From: Chloranthus sessilifolius
Lineage: Eukaryota; Streptophyta; Magnoliopsida; Chloranthales; Chloranthaceae
Assembly: GCA_021018995.1 (NCBI GenBank)
Contig: CM037588.1
Location: 35,089,000-35,152,999, forward strand
Reading direction: 5' to 3'
DNA length: 64,000 nucleotides
How positions within the stretch are numbered: position 1 is the first letter of the stretch; each line of letters starts with the position of its first letter. Positions 1 through 10,500 of the stretch are shown here, one piece after another. Under the pieces are notes generated by a model. That model did not search any database and was not told the DNA's origin. It saw nothing but the letters and a program-made list of their open reading frames with translations. Position numbers and translations under genes: made by a program.

Positions 1-340
1 ACCTTTGCAGAAAAATCGTGAAGAAAGAAGAATTGGGGTGATTGAACCCTTGAATTTGTCAGATTATTTTCCCAACCCAACACCCCAAATTGAACCCTTA
101 GATCTTAGGGCTTATTTCTCATCACCCACACCAGTCAACTATGTGAAAATAAATGCATATCAACCATACACTACGACCCCCATTAATTACCCAATAGCCC
201 ATTGTTCGTGCGCACTTTTTCTGGGTTCCTCTTGGTCCCCATTGAATCAGTGGCCCAATTCTGTCCAAGTGGACTCTAGCGATGTGGCGTTTGGAATGTT
301 AGAAGTAAAAATAAATAAATAAAAATAAAAAAAGGGGGGA
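1..340 (+). pseudogene. Tat/Ogre-type gag-protease ORF fragment at left edge
   Basis: An open frame (5-322) encodes a peptide containing GVIEPLNLSDYFP followed by an EPLDL.AYF block. The same two blocks, GVIEPLYLADYFP and EPLDLGQYFP, occur in the spacer between nucleocapsid and protease of the Tat-type element at about 46460-46550, so this is a relative of that polyprotein region read on the plus strand. After about position 200 the similarity fades and the frame ends in A-rich DNA. It is truncated by the window edge on the left and by the LTR of the minus-strand Tat element on the right, so it probably is the target into which that element inserted. No catalytic motif is present. Confidence 0.6.
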
Positions 341-1981
341 GGTTTTCTAGGAAGATTCCTAATTTATTACGATCGCCAGCTGCAGATATTTAACGATACT
401 GTAACACGTCTATGATCACGCTTTAGAGCGGGTGTGGGTTACTTTTATACTGAATCATCCGCCTGCGAACGTCAGCAGTTATGGCTCTTCCTTATAAATT
501 AGATAGTTAAATTTTTCTTTCTTTCCCTGTTATTATTGTAATTCGAATCGGCTCAGATTCCCTAATTTTATCATGAGTCTAATGGTGTAGGTTTGTTATA
601 GTGATTTAATCTAACGTTATGATTCTATTAGGTGTCTAATTAATTTAGTTTCCTAATCTTATTAGAATTCTAATTAATTTAGTGTCCTAATACTGCTATG
701 AGTCCAATTAATATCAATCTCCTAATTGCACTAGGAATGCAAACATATTCATTCTGGTAAAACTCTAATTAAATTAAGTATGTTGATCGTGCTAGAATTC
801 TAAGTAAAACAATTATAATAATTCTACTGCAATTCTAATTGAAATAGAGAGCTAATTTTACTAGGACTCTAAATTAAGCAATGAATTAATTTTATTAAAA
901 TCTATTAAAACAAATAAACTAATCTTATTAAAAAAAACTAATTAAAATAAATAAACTAATTTTTCTAGAATTATAATTAAAGCAATGCATTAATTATACT
1001 AAAATTTTAGTTAATAAAAAAAAGAAAGGAATTAACTATACTGGAATCTAATCATGCAACGAATTAACTATGCTAGAATCATCTAATTAAAATAGAGGAA
1101 CTGATATTTATTAGAACTTTAATCAAAGCAATTATTCGAGAGATCGAATTAAAATAAAACATGTAAATTAACTATACTAAAAATCTAGGAAAGTTATGCA
1201 CTTGATTTTCTAATCCTAATTAAAGCAATAAAGCAATCCTAAAAAAAAGGGTTTAGGCCCGCTATGCTACGGAGGATTGGCCTTGTTCCCGAGTACCCTC
1301 CGTAAGCTCCCTCGGGCAAATAGGGTGATTGAGGTTAATAATAAATTGGAGTTTTAGATTAAAAAGAGTATTTTTGGATTTTCGGGGTCATTTTCGGGAT
1401 TATAATTAAGGATTAACGTATAAAACTAGGACTATAAAAGACTAAATTAATATTTGGGATTTTAGAAATACTAAATTAAGGAATTAAAACTAGAATTTAA
1501 AATTTTAACGACTAAATTCAGGTCCGAAATAAGAAAATCAGGTCGTATGATTAAGGACTGGTCCTAGAAACTATGAACTAGAACCAGATATTAATGATAG
1601 GACTGGAGATTGAGATTTTAAAATAGAATTAAGTCTATGGTTGGTGAATTGGGCCGTCAGATTAAGGACTTGTTCTAGAAACAAAGAACTAGAACCAGAT
1701 ATTAAAACTACGGTCCGAAAAAGGGTGCTACGGTCTAAGAATCAATTAATATTAATAATCAAAACTAAGGAAATCCTAAGTCTAAGGACTAAGAACTATG
1801 GTCGAGATTAAAAAACTACCTAAGGTCAAGGCTGCGGAGAGAAATCCCGAAGATTCGAAGCTTGAGTCTTGATATCATGGCTAGGTTGCTCTATGGGTTC
1901 GTCCTCAGAGTTCTCTAGTTTCGAAATTCCAAAAAAGTTTGTTCTCTCTCGTTGTGTTCTGTTTGATAGAAATTAAAAAAA

Positions 1982-1991
1982 GCTTTTATAG
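1982..1991 (-). promoter_or_regulatory. TATA-like box of Tat-minus LTR
   Basis: The minus strand reads CTATAAAAGC, about 620 nt from the LTR start and directly downstream of the inverted-repeat cluster. This is the position expected for the U3 promoter. Confidence 0.5.
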
Positions 1992-2060
1992 GTTTTTCTT
2001 CAATTACGCGCCCTGTTTAAGGCGTTTAACTGAATTACTCATTCTAATCACATTAGAACT

Positions 2061-2310
2061 AATTGCGCACTCAGTGTGGAGTGCGCAATTCGATTAAGCG
2101 TTTCATCCGAAGTGCTTGATCGAAGAAGCTTAGGGGTCAAGGACTGTAAGACTAGGTCGGACATAGGCTAATTGCCCGCCAGTGGTGGGGCGCTCAATCG
2201 GATTGCGCGTGCCATGTGGCACGCATAATCGAGTCTCAAGGTGGTATGGGAAAGGAAGTACTGTCTAAAAAGGGGGCTGATTGCATGTGTGTGGTTTTAC
2301 GCACATAATT
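2061..2310. repeat. Cluster of GCGC-type inverted repeats in Tat-minus LTR
   Basis: At 2061-2090 the arms AATTGCGCAC and GTGCGCAATT are perfect reverse complements around a 10-nt loop. At 2201-2230 a second inverted repeat has arms GATTGCGCGTGCC and GGCACGCATAATC. At 2280-2310 a third pairs ATTGCATGTGTG with ACGCACATAAT. A weaker one lies at 2171-2200. The same GCGCGTGAT/ATTGCGCAC vocabulary recurs at 4542-4876 and 6972-7320, ahead of TATA-like boxes on the other strand. Confidence 0.75.
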
Positions 2311-2611
2311 TGGGGCTGCCCGGGTCCGGCCCGGGTTTGAAATGCGAGACTATTATTTCTGCCTGCATTCTGACTATATACTATTATTTCAATATATAGT
2401 CTCCCTACGTCGGGATCAGAGCCACAGAGCTATTGCTTCAGCTTGCGTTCAGCCATGTACTATTGTTACAGTGCATGGTTCCCAAGTTAGGGTTATGGGG
2501 CCTGAGCCACAGAGCTATTATTTTAATATATGGTCCCAATTGGAGTTATGAGGTCAATGGTTGACTAAATAGATTTATATATTCTAAGAGGGAAAAATGG
2601 GAGTGTCTACA

Positions 2612-2626
2612 GATGCCCCTCTTTGG
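2612..2626 (-). other. Polypurine tract of Tat-minus
   Basis: The minus strand reads CCAAAGAGGGGCATC immediately before the LTR start TGTAGAC. Tat-lineage elements prime plus-strand DNA synthesis from such a tract. The tract of Tat-plus at 61691-61707 has the same layout. Confidence 0.8.
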
Positions 2627-2829
2627 GGCGCTCTTGCAAAGTAAGAACGCATCGAAGAAGTAAACACCCCTGATTCGAGGTGTCTTCTCGTTTCTCTTGG
2701 AAAATCATAAATGTGAACTGGGGATGCTGACATGACATGCTTGGCTTTCTTATGTATCAGTGTAAGCTAAAATGGAGCATTCGGGGGCCCAGTGGTAGCT
2801 GTCGAAAGACGTGTTGCATGACATGGATG

Positions 2830-3070
2830 CCCAGGGGCGATCCCGTCGCGTATCGCGACTTGCTATCATAGACAGTCAACGGGGGAAGTCAGTGTTTCCT
2901 ACTTCGCGGGTGTAAGGGGCATCCCGTTGCATGGCGCAACCTACTGCGAGTGATAGTCAAATAGAAAGGAGAAACACCATATCCTAATCTGTGGGTGCAA
3001 GGGGCATCCCATCACATGTCACGACCTACTGCAAGGGGCAGTCAAATAGAGGGATATGACGCAGTTGAGG
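2830..3070. repeat. Three imperfect ~85 bp tandem repeats
   Basis: Three units begin near 2830, 2910 and 2995. Each holds a block AGGGGC.ATCCC followed by a short GC-rich palindrome-like stretch, CTACTGC and AGTCAA. The copies have diverged clearly, so this is an old array in the non-coding 3' part of Tat-minus. Confidence 0.65.
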
Positions 3071-3859
3071 TACCAGGGGGCGTCATACAAATGTCTGTAA
3101 ATAAGTCCAGGGACCAATAATAATACAATGCAATATAATGTCGAAGGCTTTTGTAAGCTTTTAGATTAAATATACTTGTTTGGTTTTCTAGGGGAATGGC
3201 CGGTTTGGGCTGGTAATTGAAGTGAATTTTTGGTAGGTGAGTGAGTCTCTTCATTTATTATTTTTTTGGTTTCTTTTTCTTTTTTTTTGGTTTTGGGAAT
3301 AAGAGATTTTTAGTTTCTTTTTTTGGAAGTTAGAGGTTTCTTATTTTTAAAAGTAAGAAAAATATATATATATTTGGGAGTAAGGGGTTTTGAAATTTTG
3401 GGAATTCTTAACATAAGATTTATTTGGTTGTAAATCTTCAAAATTTGTGGCTTCTGAGATGTCGTTGAGCAGATCCACTGGTATGAGATTTATGAACCGG
3501 ACCATTTATGTGGTTGTCAAGACGACACTTGGCATGCCGGATACTCCGTCTAACCATCTCGACGAATATTGATGATTGTCTCTTATGGGAGGACTACAGT
3601 GATTCATGAGTTGAGAGAGATGGGTTTTGAAAACATTTGATTTAATCATAGCTAATTATATATTTGGGAATAAATATTGAATAATTGAAAAGTGGGTAGT
3701 ACTTACCCGAGGGTGATACTTACCTGGATTATGCATAGCTTGTACGGTCTGGTGATGTCGTAGTGTCGCGAGGGGATTTTGGAGATTCTTTCTTTTCTTC
3801 ATGTCTACTGCGACAGAGCTTGGTGGTTGCCGGTGTGATGAAATGTCTTGGAGAAGTGA
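3071..3859. other. Non-coding 3' region of Tat-minus, no feature seen
   Basis: This T-rich stretch holds short TTTTTGG and TATATA runs. The frames it holds are short and of simple composition, with no recognised family. I read it as part of the untranslated region between the PPT and the first opposite-strand promoter. Confidence 0.5.
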
Positions 3860-4495
3860 TGTCGTGATGGGACTTGGGGATTCTCCCTTTCTTTGGTTGT
3901 GTGCTGAATGAGTCCTGGTGGGACGTGGGGCTCAATTCGGGAGAGAGAGAGCTCCTTGCTTCAGCGATGGGAGACGATCGAGCTTTCTCCCTTTTCATAT
4001 GGTGTGGTAGGTGTTGTTTAAGTCTTTCATTTTCAGGTAGTGATGTTTGTGATGTAATATTGGCTGAACGTAGTTAGCGATGGGACGCTGTTGGATATTT
4101 ACGTGATAAGTGTGTCATGTTTCTTTCTTTGGCAGATCTTGGGGTGTAAGAAAATCACATTGTAGTTGTTGTGATTGGCTTCATCTTTGGGCGATATGCC
4201 TGCATTTTTGGGAGATTTGCTTTTGGCTTTCAACGATGGGATGTGAGGGCATGGCTAATTCATTGCGATGGGACTGGATGCGCGTGACAGGGTTACGCGA
4301 TGGCGTTCTCCCTATGAGGGTGTTATGGCAAGGGATGTATGTCTTGCCACGATGGGACTAGGGGGCGGTAAATTCTCCCCATAGGGTTGCGTGATGGGAA
4401 AAGGGTAAGTGGTTGTGTCATTCTTTTTTCAACAACGTGTGAGGCTACGCAATGGGATAGGAGAATTTTGGTCATGATGGGGTGAAAAGGTATGA
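3860..4495. repeat. Dispersed array of a CGATGGGAC-like 9-mer
   Basis: At least nine variants of (C/T)GATGGGA(C/G) occur between about 3867 and 4480: TGATGGGAC, CGATGGGAG, CGATGGGAC, CGATGGGAT, CGATGGGAC, CGATGGGAC, TGATGGGAA, CAATGGGAT and TGATGGGG. Spacing is irregular (about 40-110 nt). The array sits just upstream of the GCGC inverted repeats and the TATA-like box at 4885 and does not form a coding frame. Confidence 0.6.
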
Positions 4496-4541
4496 GGGTC
4501 GACTAGTTTGAGTATTTCGCACTTGGTACATACCGCATAAT

Positions 4542-4876
4542 ATGATTGCACACTTGTTTCCTAGCGTGTGATCATAGGTTCAAAGGGTTGTTTCCACATG
4601 TCTGAATGTGCGTGTGATTGTATTACGCACTTTCATCATGGCGCGTGATTGAGGAGTCACCAGGTCATTGTGCGGGCGACCTTTCGTATTGCACGGCGTG
4701 TGTGGGTCGTTTGCTAGGGTTGCGCGGTCTATAACGAGAGCGAGATCGGACCATCGCATAGTTGGCATGGGAGATAGCTTATTTGCACACTTCGGTTAAG
4801 GTGTGTGTTTTGAATTGTGTGCTGTATGCGTCGCGCGTGATCAAGTTAAGCACGCGTATCTTAGCGCGTGATTAAG
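4542..4876. repeat. GCGCGTGAT-type inverted-repeat cluster upstream of an internal TATA box
   Basis: Inverted repeats pair ATGATTGCACAC with GCGTGTGATCAT (4542-4575) and TTACGCAC with GCGCGTGAT (4623-4650). A run of GCGCGTGAT, GCACGCG and GCGCGTGATT lies at 4830-4872. These words match the cluster in the LTR of the same element (2061-2310). Confidence 0.65.
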
Positions 4877-4884
4877 TCCATACT

Positions 4885-4893
4885 CTATTTAAG
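4885..4893 (+). promoter_or_regulatory. TATA-like box of a possible internal promoter
   Basis: CTATTTAAG lies just downstream of the inverted-repeat cluster. The following sequence is pyrimidine-rich (CTTCATTTGG, CATTCTCTGG), as plant start sites often are. Confidence 0.45.
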
Positions 4894-4919
4894 CGAGGGA
4901 GCCTTCATTTGGTTTTCAT

Positions 4920-5382
4920 TCTCTGGTTTAGTCTCGAGTTTTACTTTTTCTGGATCTCTTAGGTTCTAAAATTTGTGTGTTAGTGATATCAGATGATCTA
5001 ACCATCCGATTGAGATGTCGCTTCTTTCTATGTTCTTTATTTCGTGTGATGTTCGTCCTAAGGTGATGCTCAACAGCGTCACTATTCTGGGAATGGGTGG
5101 TATTGGGAATGAGGGTGCTAGTCTTTACATCAATCCCTTTTAGGGACCAGTGAAGGATACGTTGTGGAGGCGACAACGGAGGAGATGAAGATGGCGGAAG
5201 AGAAGGAGTAAAAAGTGGAGGGATGTGTTTCCCAACTAATCCTTCCTGAAGCCTTCAATTGTATGCTCTAAGTCGGGCGCTGCTCCTCGCTTGGTATCCA
5301 GTTTTTGTTTTAGGTTGTATGTTAGGTTCTAGGTTTTCGTTTTGGGTTATAAGTTCAGGAGGTATGCCTCCGGTGATACATG
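4920..5382 (+). pseudogene. Possible short opposite-strand transcription unit in Tat-minus, product unknown
   Basis: The stretch between the TATA-like box at 4885 and a hairpin at 5358-5371 looks like a small transcription unit read opposite to Tat-minus pol. An ATG at 5012 opens a frame of 43 codons (start MSLLSMFFISCD) that ends in TAG. The frame beyond that stop becomes Arg/Lys-rich and stops again. I do not recognise a family. It may be the ruin of a second accessory gene, since the Tat-plus element has two opposite-strand genes. It may equally be non-coding. Confidence 0.25.
5358..5371 (+). terminator. Perfect 14-nt palindrome, copy 1 of the GTATGC/GCATGC hairpin set
   Basis: GGAGGTATGCCTCC, followed by GGTGATACATGTAAA. 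The same context recurs at 6492 and 11452, always followed by CGGTG. It probably marks a transcript 3' region; this is inferred from position at 11452, just after a stop codon. Confidence 0.45.
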
Positions 5383-6491
5383 TAAAGATTTTTACTTTAA
5401 ATGAAGAGATGATGTTTTTTTGTCTATTGTGCTTAGTTTAACTTGTTTAATGGATTAATCATGCATATTTGATTTGTATGACTTAGTTTTAATTTAGCTT
5501 AAAGTTTTAGGATTCATTCTGAATTTATTCAGGGCTTATCCAGAGGTTAATTTGCTTTGTCGGGTTTTTTTTAGAGAGTTTACTCAATTTTGTTTGGTTT
5601 GTTGGGGCATTTTTTTGGTCCCGAACAAGTTAGGGTCTCAGTTTAGAGAGCTTTTTTGTTTAAAGTTTAAGGTACTTTGTTTTGGCCTTTGGTTTGATTC
5701 AACTTGAGACTTAAAAAGGTGTGAGTTTTCAAAGGTTCTGGATGGTTGTTAAGTGATTAAATCATGTTGGTTTGTCTAGGCTTGGGGGGACTGTGCTTCC
5801 TAGAGGTAAGTGTTTGGTTTGGATTTAATTTTATTGAAAGGGTTTAAAGGTGTGACACTTGTCATTCTATGGTTTAGGAGGCATAGTTTATGAGCTAAAG
5901 GCTCTGGGTTCTTGTTGTTTTGGGAATTTCATTTCAAGTTTAGGATTAAAAGTTTGGGGCGTTTCTTTTTTTATGGCTTAGGGCATTTTTTTTATTAATG
6001 TCTTTTCTTCCTTTCTCTTTTGTCTCCCGGGTATTGAATCCGAAGGGTTGTGATTATTAAGTGGATTATTGAGAATGGACAAGATTGGGAATGCAAGTTA
6101 GCAGTTGAACTGCTACCATGCTAAGGGAAGAGGTGGAGGAGAAGGTGGTAGAAAGGAAACCCAAGGATAAGGCATGGTCAGAGTTCTCGTGACCGATGCC
6201 TATTTTTCCTCGATAGGCTCTGTGGATCCAGTGTTAGTTGCTCCTCCTTTTTAGGGTTTCCAAGGTGAGCACCCAACGGTAGATCCCGCAGTTCTTAGGT
6301 GGCTTTTCATGAGCCACTTTTTCTTTTCTGCTAGCTCAGGGCAAGGGGAAGAGGCTATCAACGTTAGAATTCGTTCAGGGTGCGTTCCTCCTTCGGGCTT
6401 CTCCAAGATTTCTTGTTTCCCAAATAAATTCAGATTCAGGCATTGCATGAACATGCTGGTTTTAAATTTCTTGTTTTAAGTTGTATATTTA
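5383..6491. other. T-rich non-coding spacer
   Basis: I see no supported gene here. The stretch is T/G-rich with many TTTAGG and GGTTT words. Frames in 6060-6450 are short and show no family. Confidence 0.5.
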
Positions 6492-6505
6492 GAGGGTATG
6501 CCCTC
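6492..6505 (+). terminator. Palindrome, copy 2 of the GTATGC/GCATGC hairpin set
   Basis: GAGGGTATGCCCTC, preceded by GTTGTATATTTA and followed by GGTGTG. The preceding GTTGTA.AT.TA matches the flank of copy 3 at 11452. Confidence 0.45.
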
Positions 6506-6971
6506 GGTGTGTTTTATAATTATTCTTCTTATTTATAAAGTGATTATATTTTTATTTCATTTTTGGTCATTTCAATCTAGTAAATCTTGGTTTGGTTTAT
6601 TTAGTAGCTTGCTTCAACTTGTTTTGAGTGTGATGCTTATTTATTTAAATTTGGTCTGCTCTTATTTATTTATTATTTTGATCTGGGGTGTGCTAGGAGC
6701 AATTTTTGGTTTAATTTAGTTTAGGTTCAAGTGCATGAATGATGGGGGGGGATTTTTTTATTTTTTTTTATTTATTTGGGTCTTAGTTGAAGTGTGCAAG
6801 TGATGGGGGACACTTTTTTTTCACTTTTTGAGGTGTGTATTGTTTTCATCAGAATTGTTTTTGGATTGCTCTTAGGAAGGAGCTTAATTTGGGTCGGTAA
6901 TTAGTGTCGAAAGTCTCCTAATTTGGTCTTGTGATGCTGTTGTTTTGGGCATATTATTTTATGTTTTTGGG

Positions 6972-7320
6972 CGATTGCGCGCTTTACTACGGGCGCATAA
7001 GCTAATTTCGTACCAGCATGGGAGCATGCATTTCGGAGGGTCAGAAGGTCACTGTCGCATCGACTTTCATGCATGGTATGGGGCGCAGGATTAAGGCGGT
7101 GACTGGTCATTGTTGTAGCGACTGATGACATTCACACACTCAGATTTGGGCGCTTGAAGTGATTACACACCTAATGAATGGCACGCAACCAGGTGGTCGG
7201 GTTGGGTTGAGCAGGCGACAATTCGTTTACGCGCTCGGGGATGGGTGCTTGATCCGAATTAAGCGTAGGGACTATGGTGCGTGATTCCATCAAGTGTGTG
7301 TGTTCAAGCACGTGATTCAG
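6972..7320. repeat. GCGC-type inverted-repeat cluster upstream of the opposite-strand gene
   Basis: The cluster contains GATTGCGCGC...GGGCGCATAA (6972-7000), GGGCGCTTGAAGTGATTACACAC, ACGCGCTC, GAATTAAGCGT, GTGCGTGATT and AAGCACGTGATT. The vocabulary is that of the LTR cluster at 2061-2310. A TATA box follows within 10 nt. Confidence 0.65.
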
Positions 7321-7327
7321 CCAGGTC

Positions 7328-7336
7328 TTATAAATA
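7328..7336 (+). promoter_or_regulatory. TATA box of the opposite-strand accessory gene in Tat-minus
   Basis: TATAAATAG lies about 175 nt upstream of the chosen ATG at 7509 and directly after the inverted-repeat cluster. Confidence 0.6.
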
Positions 7337-7508
7337 GTTCAAACACGTCCCATTCATTCCATGCTATCCGTTTTGGTCTTCGATTCTCTAGTTTCCTAGT
7401 TTTCTAGTGCTCTATTTTTTGTGTTTTCATGATATCTCGCGATCCGATCGTCTGTTTGAGGCACCGTTTCTTCTGTTCTTCCCATTTTTTTGAGTTTTTT
7501 GTTCAAGG

Positions 7509-10500
7509 ATGGAGGGTGAGGGTATTAGTGGGCATGATCTTACTATTTATGAGTTGGAGAGAATGATGATGGTGGAGGTAGGTGAGACGTCCAAGGCTCG
7601 GACTTATGTTGTCGTCGGGGAGGATGTCGGGGAGATAGTTGGGGAGGAGTTACCAGAGGTTGACTAGATGGAGGTCTGGGAGGAGGTACTCGAGATTGAG
7701 TAGGGCATAGTTGAGGAGGAGGGTGAGAGGGCTGAGGGTAATAGAGCTGGAGATGAGGGGGTTGAGGAGCACCAGGGTGAGTAGCATTGGGATCGCGGAC
7801 ACTTCCCACTGGAGGATTTCTTTGCTCAAGGCTGGGTAGGTACCCTTTAGCAAGAGTTTCTTCACTTATCTTAGGCATTTAGGTTATGACATAGACTTGT
7901 TAGGATCTGAAAACCCTTTTAATTTATGTCGAACCTACATCGATTATTGATTGTGTGCTCACTCATGCATCATGACGACATGTAGAGATAGGCCATGTTT
8001 CAGTTCAGTGGTTCTTATCATATTTTTTGTATTCGTTATGAGTTATTATTATGTTTTTAGGGCATATCTCATTTTCTTTTAGCTTTACATATGGGCTCGT
8101 CTTTCGTCATGGGTATGCATATTAGTCTTATTTTGTTCTGCTTGTGTTTCGTTTGATTAGAGCCCCCGCAACTGGCTATCAGCTCTGTGTGGACCGAGTC
8201 CCATACTTGGTATTGCATCTTGCCAGAGTTTCAGCGAGTGTAGTTGGTATCTTTTGCCTTCGGGCCGATCCTGGAGCTGGAGCCCTTTCAGGTCGATCGT
8301 GGCTTGATTGCGGTGATTCTGGAGAGGAGGGAGTCGCATCAGGTGCATCTCTTTCTAGTTGGTATGTTGCTACAAACTCCAGAGGACTAGATTTGTATCA
8401 CCAATCTTCGTTTTGAGGGTGAGCCATTCACGAGGCGGATGGCGGGAAATTATTTGGAGGTGTGCGAGGAGATCCTGGGTGTACCATATAGGTCGAGTGG
8501 ATTGGGATCGGGTGTAGTTCGAGTCACCTGATTCTTTGATACGTTCGCTAGCAGTTTCATCCCTCTGAGGTGTCAGTCAGAGGCAAGGGCATCTTATGAG
8601 GCGTGTTGTGTGGTGGTAGCGGGTCGGGAGCCCGTGGTTGAGCCGGGGTTGGCAGCGGATAGAGTGCTCTGAGCTTTCTTGATGCACTTCCTCTGTGCAG
8701 TACTTTTTTGTTCTTCGACTCGAGGTGCATCACCGGGTTGTTTTTTATGGTTCTCTGGGACTTGGATAGGGTCCCTACATACGCATGGGGTGCGGCCGTA
8801 TTAGCGCATCTCTATGAGCAGGTTTATTGTCTGGGATGGGGTGTCATGACGATCGGAGGTTTCCTTCCCTTCCTCCAGGTGAGTTTTAGTTAATCAGTGT
8901 CATGACGTCATTAATTTTTTTTTCTTGTCGTTTATTAGTAACATCTATTTAGCATTTCTCTTTTATGTTATTTATTTTTTAGTTCTGGGCATATGATCAT
9001 TTCCCTTTTCTTCATCTGGGAGTTCTGCTGGAGGTGATGTTCACGTTCCCACGGATGCGCAAGTGGAGGGAGGCATTGAGGGGTCGTCGCTGGTCCTCGA
9101 ATCTTCAGACCGTGTGCGGCCTTTTCAAGGATATGCACACGGGGTAGGTATATATATCATCATGTGTATATTTTTTTTAATTTTATTTTGGTTTTTTTTA
9201 GGCTCTGAGGATTCATTGATGGGTTGGCTTGCTTATTTGGTTAGGTGATTTGGAGGACATACGTGGCCGAGGAGGATGCGTGTATGCCAGTGATCCAGTC
9301 TAGTCAGCCCTTTTTCGACGTGGACATATGGGTCTATTATTTTGAGAGGGTCGAGAGGATCCCCGTATCTCGGGTGGTGCAGCAGCTAGGGCTCGCTCAA
9401 GGAGTCCCTCCGGAGATTTGCCATAAGGTGGCGAAGAGGATGACCGGCCCCCCTAGCCAGAAATTTACAGAGCGGATGGCGCTTCAGATAACAGATTTTA
9501 GAGCTGGGGGGACCAGGGTCACAGGGGCGTGTGACGAGGTGGATGTCCGAGAGTATAGGAGGTGGTTTAGCGCATTGGGTGGTGGGTGCCTTTTCACACG
9601 TCCCTTCCACGGGAGTTGCTCTTTCACGATCGGCGGGTTGTAGTTGGCGCCGACATTGAGGGAGAGGCTGGCTGCATTGGAGCAGGGCCATCTCATAGCA
9701 AGCATGCAGGGGGTGATAGATGCTCTCCATAGAGCTATGGAGCAGATGGGGTGTGCTCCTCTTCTGGATGAGGAGATGTTGCACTCCTTGGTCCTCTCAG
9801 TGGCTCAAGCTAGGGCAGCAGAAGATGAGTTGGGGGCTCGACTGGCATAGACTCGACGGCTCTTGGTGAGTTAATTTATTTATTTTTATATTATGTGGAC
9901 TTGGTCTTCTGGTCGTTCTGACATGGTTGTGGTGTCATGTTTTATCTTGGACAGTCTGAGAGGGAGGCCAAGGTTGCCCGCCAGGAGGCCCTACTGGAGG
10001 TTTATCGCAGCCAGCAGTAGGCTGATTGAGAGGTAGCAGCTAGTCTGTGATTTGAGATTGATCAATTGGTAAGTGTCTATATGAACATGGTTTTGTTTGA
10101 TTGTTAGCGTGAGTTCGCCAACTGATGTGTTTATTATTATTTCTAGAAAGACGAGCTCACTGTCGGAGGTCCCACTCCAGCATTTGATCTGTCTTCAGTT
10201 GCTTCCTCTAGTGGGGAGGATCCAGTGATGGCTTAGCTTCGAGCCAAGCAAGAGCATTGGGTAAGTTTCTTTCAATCTCTTATCTCATTTGTGTTATTGC
10301 ATTAGTTTGTTGGGTGTTATTATTTTACTTTCTTAATAGTTTACTAACATCGCATGGTTACCGAGATCTTCGAGGATCTTAGGAGGCGGCTACTTTGCCT
10401 CTAGTCAAGAGTCGTGTATAGTTTTTGGTATGGTGTTCTTCAATTTTGGTTATTTCATTCTATTTATTCTATCATATTTTGTGTTGGCTTGTTTGGTTCT

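Larger units (their letters stand above)
345..2611 (-). mobile_element. 3' LTR of the old minus-strand Tat-type element (Tat-minus); outer end approximate
   Basis: On the minus strand the LTR begins at 2611 with TGTAGACACTCCC. It directly follows a polypurine tract (2612-2626), which is the arrangement seen at the 3' LTR of the intact Tat element at 61708 (TGTAGACACCC). The LTR runs leftward through an inverted-repeat cluster (2061-2310), a TATA-like box (1982-1991), and a long AT-rich part (470-1250) with degenerate CTAATTAA-type repetition. The left boundary could not be fixed because the partner LTR lies outside the window. I place it between about 340 and 430, where the coding fragment at the edge ends. 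Confidence 0.65.

Noticed and set aside
470-1250. AT-rich CTAATTAA repetition as a satellite or replication origin
   Set aside because: No fixed period could be seen; it is better explained as the AT-rich half of a decayed LTR.
4920-5382. A functional small gene after the TATA-like box
   Set aside because: Frame of 43 codons with no recognised family; kept only as a low-confidence possible unit.
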